64,000 nt of DNA, from NCBI GenBank assembly GCA_035571835.1, contig DATNBU010000040.1, positions 34,735 through 98,734 of the forward strand. The letters run 5' to 3'. This stretch comes from Candidatus Limnocylindrales bacterium (GTDB lineage Bacteria; Desulfobacterota; Binatia; UBA1149; CAITLU01). The notes below the pieces were generated by a model. It saw only the letters and a program-made list of their open reading frames with translations, made no database searches and was not told the origin of the DNA. Below, one piece after another: positions 26,274 through 35,800 of this stretch. The translations under genes and the position numbers were made by a program. The first letter of the stretch is position 1, and the number at the start of each line of letters is the position of its first letter.

Positions 26274-26902
26274 GCCAGCCGCTCCATTTCCCGCCCGACT
26301 ACTCCGAGACGCGCGTGGTCAAGGACGGCACCGAGATCGGCCTTCGCCTGCTGCGACCGCATGATCGCGATGTGCTCGCGAAGGGCTTCGAGGAGCTCTC
26401 TGCCGAGTCGCGCTACACGCGCTTCTTCTCACCGATGAGCAAACTGCCGGAGAAGATCCTCGAGAAGATGCTGGAGACCGACGACTGGAATCACCTGGCG
26501 ATCGTCGCGTTCCGCAAGGAAGACGGCAAAGGGCTCGCCACCGGAAGATTCATCCGTCTTGCCGGCGAGCCGGAGGTCGCGGAGTTCGCCGTCGCGGTCA
26601 TCGATTCGATGCAGGGTCGCGGGCTCGGCAAGCTGCTGCTCGGCCTGGTTGCGCGAGCTGCTCGCGAGCGCGGCATCACGCGCTTTCGCGCGCACGTGCT
26701 CGCGGGCAACGACGCGATGATCACGCTGCTGCGCGAGCTCGATCCGACGCTCGACGCGACCAGCGACGGCCGTTCCATCACGTACGACCTCGACCTGCCG
26801 GAGATGACCGACGAAGCCTCTTCCAGTGGTCCGATCTTCGATCTGCTGCGCGCCGCCGGTCGCGGCCTGGACGTTCTACTTCAGAGCCTGCGGTCGGGCT
26901 GA
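26270..26902 (+). CDS. GNAT family N-acetyltransferase
   Basis: 210 residues. The GNAT fold is seen in EIGLRLLRPHDRDVLAKGFEELS at the N-terminus and the acetyl-CoA loop MQGRGLGKLLLGLVARAARERG (Q/RxxGxG/A) at ~118-139. It starts like the acetyltransferase part of Pat-type protein acetyltransferases (SAESRYTRFF). It is coupled by ATGA overlap to the thioesterase gene, suggesting that both act on acyl-CoA-dependent chemistry, which is an inference. Confidence 0.88.
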   Translation: MSQPLHFPPDYSETRVVKDGTEIGLRLLRPHDRDVLAKGFEELSAESRYTRFFSPMSKLPEKILEKMLETDDWNHLAIVAFRKEDGKGLATGRFIRLAGEPEVAEFAVAVIDSMQGRGLGKLLLGLVARAARERGITRFRAHVLAGNDAMITLLRELDPTLDATSDGRSITYDLDLPEMTDEASSSGPIFDLLRAAGRGLDVLLQSLRSG

Positions 26903-26954
26903 GAGCACTGGCCCGCGCAGACGACCAAGCCGCCGGGCGTCCGGTGCCCGCGCG

Positions 26955-29900
26955 TCATTCCGCGACCACGGTCACGACCGGGCTCGGCTGGATCTGGTCG
27001 CCCTGATTGTCGGTGGCATCGACGATCGTCACGTGGAAGTCGGCGCTTGCCGGAGTCGCCAATCCGTAGAACGTGCAGCGCGCAAGCGTCACAGGGCCAT
27101 GGAACGGGTTCAGGCTGATGATGCCTACCGACAGCAATGCTCTGCCCTGCTGCACATGCGTCGCGGACACCACCTGCGGAATCAGGATCTCGCAGTCGGC
27201 GGTCTCTCCGATCGGGACGAGATCGCCTGCGGCATCCATGTAGTCGACGTCGAATTGCAGCGCGCCAAGGCTTTCGTCCGACGTGAGCACGAGATCGATT
27301 TTGCGCGCAACGCTGCACGCATCAACGGCCAGCCCGACCGCCACCCGCAGCGTGCCGAGCGCGTCGATTGCCGTCACGCGTCCGTCGCCGTTGCGATCGC
27401 AGCGCTGCCTGGGGCAGCGCGCGGCAAGCCCGACGGCCTTGCGCAGCACGACCAGTGCGCTGGTGGCGGTGACTCTCTCGCCATCGCCGGCGGGGCAGAC
27501 AAGATCGAGTCGGCAGCGGCGCGTGCAGCGGTCGCCGCCGTCGAGGTTGCCGTCGTCGCACTCTTCTACTCCGGCCCAGACGTAGCCGTCTCCGCAGCGT
27601 GCAACTCGGCAACTGGCCAGGCAGGCCGCGTCCCAGTGGCGATCCTCGCCGTCGTCGCATTCTTCGACGGTGTTCTGGACGAAGCCGTCGCCGCAGACCG
27701 CGATGCGGCAATTGCTCAGGCAACCGTCGTTCTCGTTGGAATTGCCGTCGTCGCACTCCTCGAGGTCACCGTGCTTTGCGCCGTCGCCGCAAACGGCGTT
27801 GCGACAGTCGGACAGGCAGTCATCGGTATCGTCTTCGTTGCCGTCGTCGCACTGCTCCGCACCGGTGACGGCCTCGCTGCCGCACCCGGTCGGACGGCAC
27901 GTCGAATCGCATCCGTCGCCGTCGACCGCATTGCCGTCGTCGCAGGTCTCGCCGACGTCGCCGGTGCCGTTGCCGCAGCCGCCGATTGTGCGTGCCAGCC
28001 GGACAGGACCGATGAGTCCTTCGTATGGCGAAAGCATCGTATCGGCGAGCCACAGCACGGCCCACGTGTTCGCGCCTGCATGCTGAATTTTCGGGTTGCG
28101 GTCGACCAGCGCATCGACGGCCTCGGCGGGATCCACCAGCGCCGGCATCGTCCACGTCGCCCCGCTGTCGCTGGAAAAGGACGTGACGACATCGGCGTCG
28201 AAGCCGCCGCCGCTCGAGTAGCTGCTCCACGCGATGGCGAACTCGCCGTTGTCGCCTGCGGCGACGCTCGGCGAGAAGTCGCCTCCGCCCGTGTCCTCGT
28301 GCCACGGCGCGAGCGCGGAAGGCACGGTCCATTCGGACAGAACCGACGGCGACCGCGAGACGAACACGCTGAGCTTGCGCTCTTCGAGCGGGTCCGCAAC
28401 CCAGCCGACGTACGCAAGCAGCCAGCTACCGTCGCGGTTGGCTGCCACGCTGAGCTGCTGCGGCGAACGGTGACGTGTGCGAAACAACTTCGCGGCGGCC
28501 GACCACGTCGAAGCGTTGTCGATCGAATGCGCAGCCGAGATGCCGTCACCGCTCCACGCCACCAGCCAGTTGCCGGAATGGTCGGTCGCGACAGTCACGG
28601 CGTTGACGGTGTAGCAGGGCACCTCGTCCAGCGTGGATGCCGGCGACCAGGTCCTGCCGGAATCGACGGAAACCGACGAACGAATCGCGCAGAACGACGT
28701 GTACTTGTACTCGTCCGGAGAATCGATGTAGCGCGCGCCGAAAAATCCTTCTGACCACGCCGCCACCCAGCGTCCGCCGGCGCCGCCTGCGACCGCAACG
28801 TTGGAAAGCTTGTACTGCTGCTGATCGAAATCCGGTTTGTGCTCGACGGCATAAAGAACCTGTCGGTCGCCCCAGTTCTGACCGGCATCCGTCGAGCGAT
28901 TGAACTGCAGATGCTCGTCGCGATAGTCGGCGCCCGCCTGGATCCAGACGCCGTTGCCATCGGTGGCGACGGTTGCTTCGTAGACATCGTCGAACGCGAC
29001 CGGTCCCGGTTGCAACGGCCGCGCCGGCGGCGACAGCCATCGCCGCGCGTCGTCGAGCGAGGTCGCGACAACCGGCTGGTAGGACTTCTCGTCGACGTAG
29101 GCGGTCCATCCGGCGGCCCACCGCCCTTCGGCATCCCCTGCAAGGCTGAAATATGGTGGTGCGGAGCTGGACAGCGAAAAGAGCTGGCGAGTCGAGACGA
29201 AGCGAAGCGCATCGGGATCGAGAGTAGTTGTGGTCGTCGTGGTGGTCGTAATGCTGTCGTCGAGGCTCATGCGTCGCGAAACCCAACCGCCCTGCGTGTA
29301 CGGGTTGCGCCACGACGCTAAGAGTGTTCCGGCCTCTTCCACCCGAAGCATCGGCCACAGACAAAGCCCGGTCGCGGCTTCGCTCAGATCGATGGGCACG
29401 CCGGCTGCACCGCTGCTGTCGATAACGACAGCGCGTACGTGAAGAGCGTAATTCGTCATCGAGCGCTCGCGCCAGCCGATGACGATCGTGCTGCCGACCA
29501 TGGCTGTCATCGTGCCTTCGATGCGATTGTCGACGGGCAACTCCAGGATCCGGATGGTATCGCCGGCGGCGACGCCGTCTCGCGTGAAGAAGCGGCCGAA
29601 CAGCTCGGTGCCTTGCTCGGCCGCCCACGCGGCGAAAAAACCATCGGCGGTTGCCGTTATGCCCGGCTGATACGCTGAGCACGAGGTTTCACCGCAGACC
29701 GTCGCCGCCGATTCGCGGCGGCCCTCCGGATCGACGACGGCCACGCGTCCCTCGGAGATCACCATCACCGCGCCATCGCCGGCACACCCAAAACCATAGT
29801 CACGCGAAGCGTCCGTGAATCCGAGCGAAACCGGTCCCGAGACGAGCGTACCGTCCGCGCTGCGCCACTCGACCACCGGTTCGCCGGAATCCGAATCGCA

Positions 29901-30119
29901 CGCTCCGTTGACGGTCGTGAACTCGCAGCGGAAGAAGACTCTGGCCGTCGAGCCGTCGGCCGCGACGCACGGGTCGATGCCGTCGCGTTCGGCGGCGGTA
30001 GGGCGGAACTCGTGGCCAACGGCATTCAGTCCGGCATGGGCGACGGCCGGAATCAGGGCGAACGCAGCTCCGAACGAGATCACTGCCTTGCTGGCCAGCG
30101 TGAGCGTGCGACGTTTCAT
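26955..30119 (-). CDS. Large exported surface protein: BNR repeats, DUF4215 Cys-rich repeats, dockerin-like and cohesin-like domains
   Basis: 1054 residues from ATG 30119, which follows AAGGGGG and begins a signal peptide (MKRRTLTLASKAVISFGAAFALIPAVAHAG). Residues ~30-280 are beta-rich. A run of nine Thr (~290) acts as a linker. Residues ~300-700 contain at least four Asp-box/BNR motifs (STDAGQNWG, SVDSGRTWS, SIDNASTWS, SSDSGATWT) as in sialidase-like propellers. About 710-873 holds five DUF4215 repeats (ECDDGN.N..DGC...C). About 883-940 has dockerin-like loops (CDRNGDGRVTAIDALGTLR), and ~940-1054 is a beta domain resembling a cohesin (IDLVLTSDESLGALQFDVDY). A cell-surface or secreted adhesin or scaffold is likely; no catalytic site is evident. 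Confidence 0.85.
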   Translation of the reverse strand: MKRRTLTLASKAVISFGAAFALIPAVAHAGLNAVGHEFRPTAAERDGIDPCVAADGSTARVFFRCEFTTVNGACDSDSGEPVVEWRSADGTLVSGPVSLGFTDASRDYGFGCAGDGAVMVISEGRVAVVDPEGRRESAATVCGETSCSAYQPGITATADGFFAAWAAEQGTELFGRFFTRDGVAAGDTIRILELPVDNRIEGTMTAMVGSTIVIGWRERSMTNYALHVRAVVIDSSGAAGVPIDLSEAATGLCLWPMLRVEEAGTLLASWRNPYTQGGWVSRRMSLDDSITTTTTTTTTLDPDALRFVSTRQLFSLSSSAPPYFSLAGDAEGRWAAGWTAYVDEKSYQPVVATSLDDARRWLSPPARPLQPGPVAFDDVYEATVATDGNGVWIQAGADYRDEHLQFNRSTDAGQNWGDRQVLYAVEHKPDFDQQQYKLSNVAVAGGAGGRWVAAWSEGFFGARYIDSPDEYKYTSFCAIRSSVSVDSGRTWSPASTLDEVPCYTVNAVTVATDHSGNWLVAWSGDGISAAHSIDNASTWSAAAKLFRTRHRSPQQLSVAANRDGSWLLAYVGWVADPLEERKLSVFVSRSPSVLSEWTVPSALAPWHEDTGGGDFSPSVAAGDNGEFAIAWSSYSSGGGFDADVVTSFSSDSGATWTMPALVDPAEAVDALVDRNPKIQHAGANTWAVLWLADTMLSPYEGLIGPVRLARTIGGCGNGTGDVGETCDDGNAVDGDGCDSTCRPTGCGSEAVTGAEQCDDGNEDDTDDCLSDCRNAVCGDGAKHGDLEECDDGNSNENDGCLSNCRIAVCGDGFVQNTVEECDDGEDRHWDAACLASCRVARCGDGYVWAGVEECDDGNLDGGDRCTRRCRLDLVCPAGDGERVTATSALVVLRKAVGLAARCPRQRCDRNGDGRVTAIDALGTLRVAVGLAVDACSVARKIDLVLTSDESLGALQFDVDYMDAAGDLVPIGETADCEILIPQVVSATHVQQGRALLSVGIISLNPFHGPVTLARCTFYGLATPASADFHVTIVDATDNQGDQIQPSPVVTVVAE

Positions 30120-30318
30120 TGTGACCCCCTTCGCGCTGGAACCCGCGTCCCGTCGCGATCGTGAAAGCATGACGCCGCGCGAGGGTCGGCGCTACTGACT
30201 TTCCCCCACCGGAGGAAAATGCGGCGGGCGCCATTGCTGGCTGCCGCGCCAACGTCTACCTACATATCTGTAAGCCGAGCGATCGGCGGGGAGGGTAAAA
30301 GAGGAGGAAAGAACAGAA

Positions 30319-31635
30319 ATGAGAGTTCCGTGTGTCCGGACCGCGGCCGTGCTGTTGGCTGCGCTGACATTTCCCGCCCTGTCTCCCGCCCGCGCGAGTA
30401 CGTTCGACTACAACCCGGTCCTTTTCGTGCACGGCATCGAGGGCTCCGGCGCGCAGTTCGAGTCGCAGGCGATGCGCTTCGAAAGCAATCGCTATCCGGC
30501 CGACTGGATCGACGAGGTGGATTACAACTCGACGCTTGCCGTCGGCGACAAGACCGAAGTGCATCAGCAGATCGACGCTGCCATTGCCGCGTTGCAGGAA
30601 CGAAGCGGCAAGGCGCAGGTCGACGTCGTTGCGCATTCGCTCGGCACCTCGGTGATGTACGACTACCTGACCGATGAGACACTCGGTGCCGCGCGGCGCG
30701 CGAACGTCGGTCATTACGTCAACGTCGATGGACAGAGCGAGCACCCCGGTGTTCCGACGCTCGCCATCTGGGCCGGACGCGGTACGCCCGGCCGCAGCAT
30801 GGACGGAGCCGAAAACGTCACCGTTCCAAACCAGACTCACGTTCAGGCGTGCACGTCGTCGGAAACATTCGCTGCAATGTACAGGTTCCTTACCGGACGA
30901 GAGACTCACCGCAGCATCCGCCGGCACAGCCACATCGAAGTTTCGGGACGGGCACTCGAGTTTCCGCAGAACTCCGGCCTTTCGGGCGCCACCGTCGAGG
31001 TCTGGCCGGTGGATTCGGACGGCCGGCGAACGACGGATGCTCCGATCGCAACCGTTGCGATCACCGACGGCTCGGTCGGCGGCGGAAACTGGGGACCGGT
31101 CCCCGTCGAACGCCGCGAGCGTTACGAGTTCGCCCTCGTACGTCCGGCGCTGCCGACGCTTCACATCTACTACGAGCCGTTCGTGCGCAGCGATCACACG
31201 CTCAGGCTTCTCGCCTCCACCGCTTTTGAGCAGTACGCGGGCAATCGCCCCGGCAGCTCGTCGTTCGTGAGCATCCGCTACAAGGAGCTGTGGGGCGACC
31301 AGCCGGGCGAAAGCGACCAGCTTCTCGTCGACGGGCTCAACATCGCTACCGCGGATCTGTGTCCTGCGAGCAAACAGGTCAACGGTTATTTCGGTTTCGA
31401 CCGCAATCGGGATTCGCAGACCGATCTGAGCGGCGATCCCGTGATCGGTGCCTTGCCGTTCCTTCAGGGTGCCGACGTGTACGTCCGCGGAAGCGCTCCG
31501 CCCGACGCGACCATTTCGTTCCAGCTCCTGTCACGCGGCGGCGGCGACATACGGACGCTGAACGTTCCGAACTGGCAGGCGCTCGGCGATGGAATCACGC
31601 TGACATGGAGCGATTTCGACCGGCTGAAATTCTGA
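30319..31635 (+). CDS. Exported alpha/beta-hydrolase, triacylglycerol-lipase-like
   Basis: 438 residues with a signal peptide (MRVPCVRTAAVLLAALTFPALSPARA) behind a strong GAGGAGG site. The catalytic domain starts NPVLFVHGIEGSGAQFESQ (oxyanion region HG) and has the nucleophile elbow VVAHSLGTSVMYDYL with Ser107. Candidate Asp and His are in VPTLAIWAGRG and VPNQTHVQACTS. Residues ~205-438 form an all-beta C-terminal part (IEVSGRALEFPQNSGLSGATVEVWP) resembling the accessory domain of Archaeoglobus-type lipases. It likely hydrolyses an extracellular ester. Genes around it also encode exported proteins. Confidence 0.82.
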   Translation: MRVPCVRTAAVLLAALTFPALSPARASTFDYNPVLFVHGIEGSGAQFESQAMRFESNRYPADWIDEVDYNSTLAVGDKTEVHQQIDAAIAALQERSGKAQVDVVAHSLGTSVMYDYLTDETLGAARRANVGHYVNVDGQSEHPGVPTLAIWAGRGTPGRSMDGAENVTVPNQTHVQACTSSETFAAMYRFLTGRETHRSIRRHSHIEVSGRALEFPQNSGLSGATVEVWPVDSDGRRTTDAPIATVAITDGSVGGGNWGPVPVERRERYEFALVRPALPTLHIYYEPFVRSDHTLRLLASTAFEQYAGNRPGSSSFVSIRYKELWGDQPGESDQLLVDGLNIATADLCPASKQVNGYFGFDRNRDSQTDLSGDPVIGALPFLQGADVYVRGSAPPDATISFQLLSRGGGDIRTLNVPNWQALGDGITLTWSDFDRLKF

Positions 31636-31700
31636 CACGTTTGGCGAGCACGGGCTCCGGCACAGGTTTCGGCGGAAAACCGCATTCGGGACGACCTCCC

Positions 31701-31730
31701 TTGACCGTCTTCCGGCTGCTGCGATAGGTT
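31701..31730 (+). promoter_or_regulatory. Possible promoter of the Tat-exported repeat protein
   Basis: TTGACC (31701-31706), an 18-base spacer and TAGGTT (31725-31730) lie about 110 bases before the GTG start. The -35 is good and the -10 is poor. Confidence 0.3.
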
Positions 31731-31839
31731 CGATCCTGACGCGAAGCCTCGACGTTGCCGGTTCGAAGCATCCGGAGAACCCGAAGGCCAGTCTTATGGC
31801 CGAACGGGACGTGAGAAGGCGGAACAGCTGGAGGGGAAA

Positions 31840-32859
31840 GTGAAGCGCGACAAGCAAGACAATTCCGCAGAACCACAAGATACCCGCAGCACGCGACGGG
31901 AAATTCTCCGTGGCGGACTGCTGATCGCAGGCGCCGCCGCCGTCGCTCGCGTGGCCGGCGGAGGACCGAAGGAAGCTCAGGCTGCCAGCGGCTCCCCGCT
32001 GATCCTGGGCCAGCCGAACGACGCGACGAGCGCGACCACGCTGACCGTATCTCCCGGCGTCTCGGGTCTCGTCGTCTCGAGCTCTTCGATCGATCCGAAC
32101 CAACCGGACGGCACCGTCGAGGCTGTATCGGCCCTGCGCGGCATCGGCGGCGATGGGGTCGGAGTCCATGGCACCACGACCACTGGCGTAGGAGTATTCG
32201 GCTCGTCGATCAATACCGACCCGAATCAGCCCGTGAACGGAATCGGCGTATTCGGCTCATCGATCAATACCGACCCGAACATGCCCCTGAGCGGAATCGG
32301 CGTCTTCGGCCAGGCCGGAACTTCGATCAGCACCGATCCGAATCAGCCGATTTTTGCCGGTGTGTATGGATCATCGGTCGAGGCAATCGGCGTCGGCGGC
32401 CGTTCGCTCGAGAACTACGGAGTTCTCGGACAGACGGGCGAGTCGCCGGTCCTTGACCCGAACCAGGTCTTTCCGTTCGCAGGCATCATTGGTCTCGGCG
32501 GCAGCACGGGCGATCCGAACACTCCCAATGACTTTGCGGGTGTCATCGGTTTTACCGCCGATCCGAACATGCCGGGTGTGCTGGCCTGGAACTCGACAGC
32601 CGACGGCCTTGCGCTCAACGTCCAGGGCCGCGCGCTCTTCTCGAGCGCCGGCACTGGAACGATTGCTGCGGGAAGCGATCGCGTGTCGATCTCTCATCCC
32701 GCAGTAACATCGAGCAGCATCGTGCTGGTCACGTTGTCGAGCGATCCCATTGGAGGAAGACGCCTCAAGTTCGCGAGAGTGAAGGGTGGCGGCTTCGACG
32801 TGGTTCTGTCGAGCAAGGCGAAGACTCCGGTCAGTTTTGGCTTCCTCGTCGTGAACTGA
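31840..32859 (+). CDS. Tat-exported repeat protein of unknown function
   Basis: 339 residues from a GTG preceded by GGAGGGG. The twin-arginine signal is clear: TRREILRGGLLIAGAAAVARV. The mature part is built of short Gly-rich repeats of the type G(V/I)GVFG....NTDPNQP, resembling the beta-rich repeats of phage tail or hyaluronidase-like stalks. A stretch with DPN every 15-20 residues might bind calcium. The C-terminal ~90 residues (VSISHPAVTSSSIVLVTLSSDP, KTPVSFGFLVVN) form a separate beta domain. Tat export suggests folding, or ion loading, before secretion. The 1523-residue fusion gene starts 22 bases downstream. Confidence 0.75.
   Translation: MKRDKQDNSAEPQDTRSTRREILRGGLLIAGAAAVARVAGGGPKEAQAASGSPLILGQPNDATSATTLTVSPGVSGLVVSSSSIDPNQPDGTVEAVSALRGIGGDGVGVHGTTTTGVGVFGSSINTDPNQPVNGIGVFGSSINTDPNMPLSGIGVFGQAGTSISTDPNQPIFAGVYGSSVEAIGVGGRSLENYGVLGQTGESPVLDPNQVFPFAGIIGLGGSTGDPNTPNDFAGVIGFTADPNMPGVLAWNSTADGLALNVQGRALFSSAGTGTIAAGSDRVSISHPAVTSSSIVLVTLSSDPIGGRRLKFARVKGGGFDVVLSSKAKTPVSFGFLVVN
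32191..32313 (+). repeat. 54-bp in-frame tandem repeat
   Basis: Two nearly identical 54-base units (32191-32244 and 32245-32298, coding for VFGSSINTDPNQP and VFGSSINTDPNMP variants) and the start of a third, diverged unit lie inside the Tat-exported protein gene. The period equals 18 residues. Confidence 0.85.
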
Positions 32860-32881
32860 ACGAGCCGGGTCGAATATTCGC

Positions 32882-35800
32882 GTGAGCGCCAGCGTACCGC
32901 GCGCCGCGATGGCGGTGCAGCGGGATCCGGGACTCGCCCGCATCGCGAATCTCGTCCCGGACTCTGCGCGAAGGATTCTCCATCTCGGCTGCGGCACGGG
33001 CGTCGCGGCGCTGCTCCTCAAGCTGCGCCGCGCCGATCGCTACGTTACGGGCGTCGTCGGCGACGCGGCGCTCGCGCACGAGGCTGCACTGCGCTGCGAC
33101 GAGATTGTCGCGCCTGCGCTGAGCGCACGTCTTGCACCCGGATCCTTCGACTGCATCATCGCCAGCGATCTTCTCGACCGTGCGGCCGATCCGCAGGCCG
33201 CACTCGCATCGACGCTCCGCCTTCTCGTCCCGGGTGGTCACTTCGTCGTCGAGGCACCTTCGGCGGCGCATGCTTTCGCCGTCGCGTCGTTATCCCGGCG
33301 GAAGCAGGCGGCGAGCGCCGGTTTCACGCGCCGCGCGCTCGTCGAGCTGCTGCAGCAGAACGGTTGCGAGGTGACGAGCCTGCGGCTCGATCTCGAGCAC
33401 TCCATTCCGGTCAGGCCGCTGCCGCTGGTGCGGCAGCACGGGCTTCGCATCGAGCACATCGAGGAGGCTTCCACGCCTCGCCTTTTCGCGACCTGTGTCT
33501 ACGCGGAAGCCGCCGAACGAATTCCCGTCTGTTCGGTGATCGTGCGTCCCGGCGGCATCGAACCGTCGAGCGGCGATGCGCGAGCGGCGATGGATGCGAC
33601 ACTCGCGGCGCTGCGAAAGGATGCGACACGGCTCGCGATCGAGCTTCTCGTCGCCGGCGGCGCGACGTCGGCCGATCTCAACCGGATCGTCCCCAATGCG
33701 CGCGGCCGCTATCTCGCTTTTTTCGATGCCGGCACCGAGCCGCAGCGCGGATCGCTCGCGTCGATGATCCAAGCACTGCAGACGACCGGCGCCGGAGTGG
33801 CCGGCAGCGTGCTCGTCGACGAGAACGGTGCGGTCGAGCACTCGGGCCTCGCGTTTCATGCGACCGATCTGCCGTACCGGCACTACCCGTTCCCGATTCG
33901 TCGCCCGCCCGGCGAAGCCGCGGCCGTCGTACCAGCAGTCTGCGGCGACGGGATGATGATCGAGCGCTCGCGATTCATCCTGCTCGGCGGCTTCGACGAG
34001 CGGCTGCGGTCGGAGCTTTTCGACGCGGATCTTTGCCTTCGGCTGCGTGCGCACGGACGGGCGACGATCTGCTCGGGCGCGAGCATTGTGCATTCCGGTC
34101 GCAGTACCTCGCCTACGAACGCGCCCGGTGGCGCGGATGCCGATCACGCGCCCGGTGGCGCGGATGCGGATGACGCGCAGCCGGACGAAGCGCTTTCGAG
34201 CGCACCGCGCGGCTATACCGAGCGCCAGTACTTCGCCGACAAATGGTCTCCGGGGATCGAAGCGACCTTTCTCAACCAGCCCGTCGCCGCCAGCCCTCCC
34301 GGCGTCGATCTGCGCTCGCGCGCGAACGGTCGGGCGGACTCGAAGCGGGCGCTGGTCTGGTCCGGCCATTTCTACGGCGCCGGCGGCTATGCGGAAAGCA
34401 CGCGCAATTTCCTGGCCGCGCTCGATCGCCACGGGGTGCGGACGCTCGCCAACTCTTTCACCTCGGACAACCCGAGCTCGCTCGCCGAAGCGATCGAGAT
34501 CGATCCGTTCGTCATCGACCGTGCGCCTGCGGGTTTCGTCAGCATCGTGTCTCGTCCGGCAATTTTTTTCCGGCGCCATCCGAACGAGCACATTGCGATC
34601 GGACGGACGATGAACGAGACCGACAGGATCGGCCCGGGCTGGGTGGCTCGCTGCAACCAGATGGATCAGGTCTGGGTGCCGAGCCGTTTCAACCTGGAAG
34701 CGTTTGTCCGGTCCGGCGTGGACCGCGAGCGGGTCTTCGTCATTCCGGAAACCATCGACGACCGAATGTACGGCCCGGATGTCGAACCGATGGCCATCGA
34801 GAATGCGAGCGGCTTCGTCTTTCTGTCGGTGTTCCTGCTCGGCCCGCGCAAAGGCTGGAAGCTGCTGCTGCGCGCGTACTTCGACGAGTTCCGGCGCGAC
34901 GAGGACGTGACGCTGCTCTTGCGCGTCTCCCCGTCCATCCGGTCGCCGCTGTCGGAGCTGACGGATTTCATCGGCGGGCATTTCGGCGGTGACGCGGGGC
35001 TCGGGCCGCGGGTCGTGCTTTGCCCCGCGAACGTCGTCGGACCGACGATGCCGCGCCTGTATCGAAGCGTCGATGCGTTCGTGCTGCCGTCGCGCGGCGA
35101 AGGTTGGGGACGGCCGTACATGGAGGCGATGGCATCGGGGTTACCGACGATCGGGACCGGATGGAGCGGCAACACCGAGTTCATGACCGCGCAGAACTCG
35201 TACCTGATCGACTATGCGCTCGTACCGCACAACGACGAAAGCCTGCCGGCGCACTTCCAGACTCCGGACGGGACGATGTGGGCGGAGCCGTCGCTCGATC
35301 ACCTCAGGCAGCTGATGCGCACGGTGTTCGAGAATCGCAGCGAAGCAGCCCGTCTCGGCGCTGCCGCCCGGGAATCCATTCTCGATCGCTTCCGGCACGA
35401 TCAAGTCGCCGCGCAGATCGTCGAACGCCTCGAACAAAGCGGCGTCGAGATCGCGCGGACGATCCGCCGGCTGCCCCGGACACCCGCTCCGGTCTGTTCG
35501 GTGATCCTGCTGGTGCACGGCGTCGTGGAAAACGCCCGCGAGTGCATCGAACGACTGGATGCGAACGCGCCCGGGTTCTGCTGGGAGCTCGTCGTCGTCG
35601 TGCGCGCTGAGGATCGATCGGTTGCCGCGCAGGCGCCGGCTTTACCATCTGCCGATGCCCGCGCAACGCGCGAATTCCGGATCGTGACCGTCGCCGGCGA
35701 GCTCGGCGAGAGTGCGGCGCGGAATCGCGGCGCTGCAGAGGCTCGCGGTGACTACGTCGTCTTCGTGGACGAGGGCACGCGTGCGTGCCCGGGCTGGCTC

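Noticed and set aside
30219..30677. 152-codon plus-strand frame after a GGAGGAAA site
   Set aside because: It runs through the start of the lipase gene in another frame and its translation becomes Arg-rich. A short leader peptide is possible but cannot be supported.
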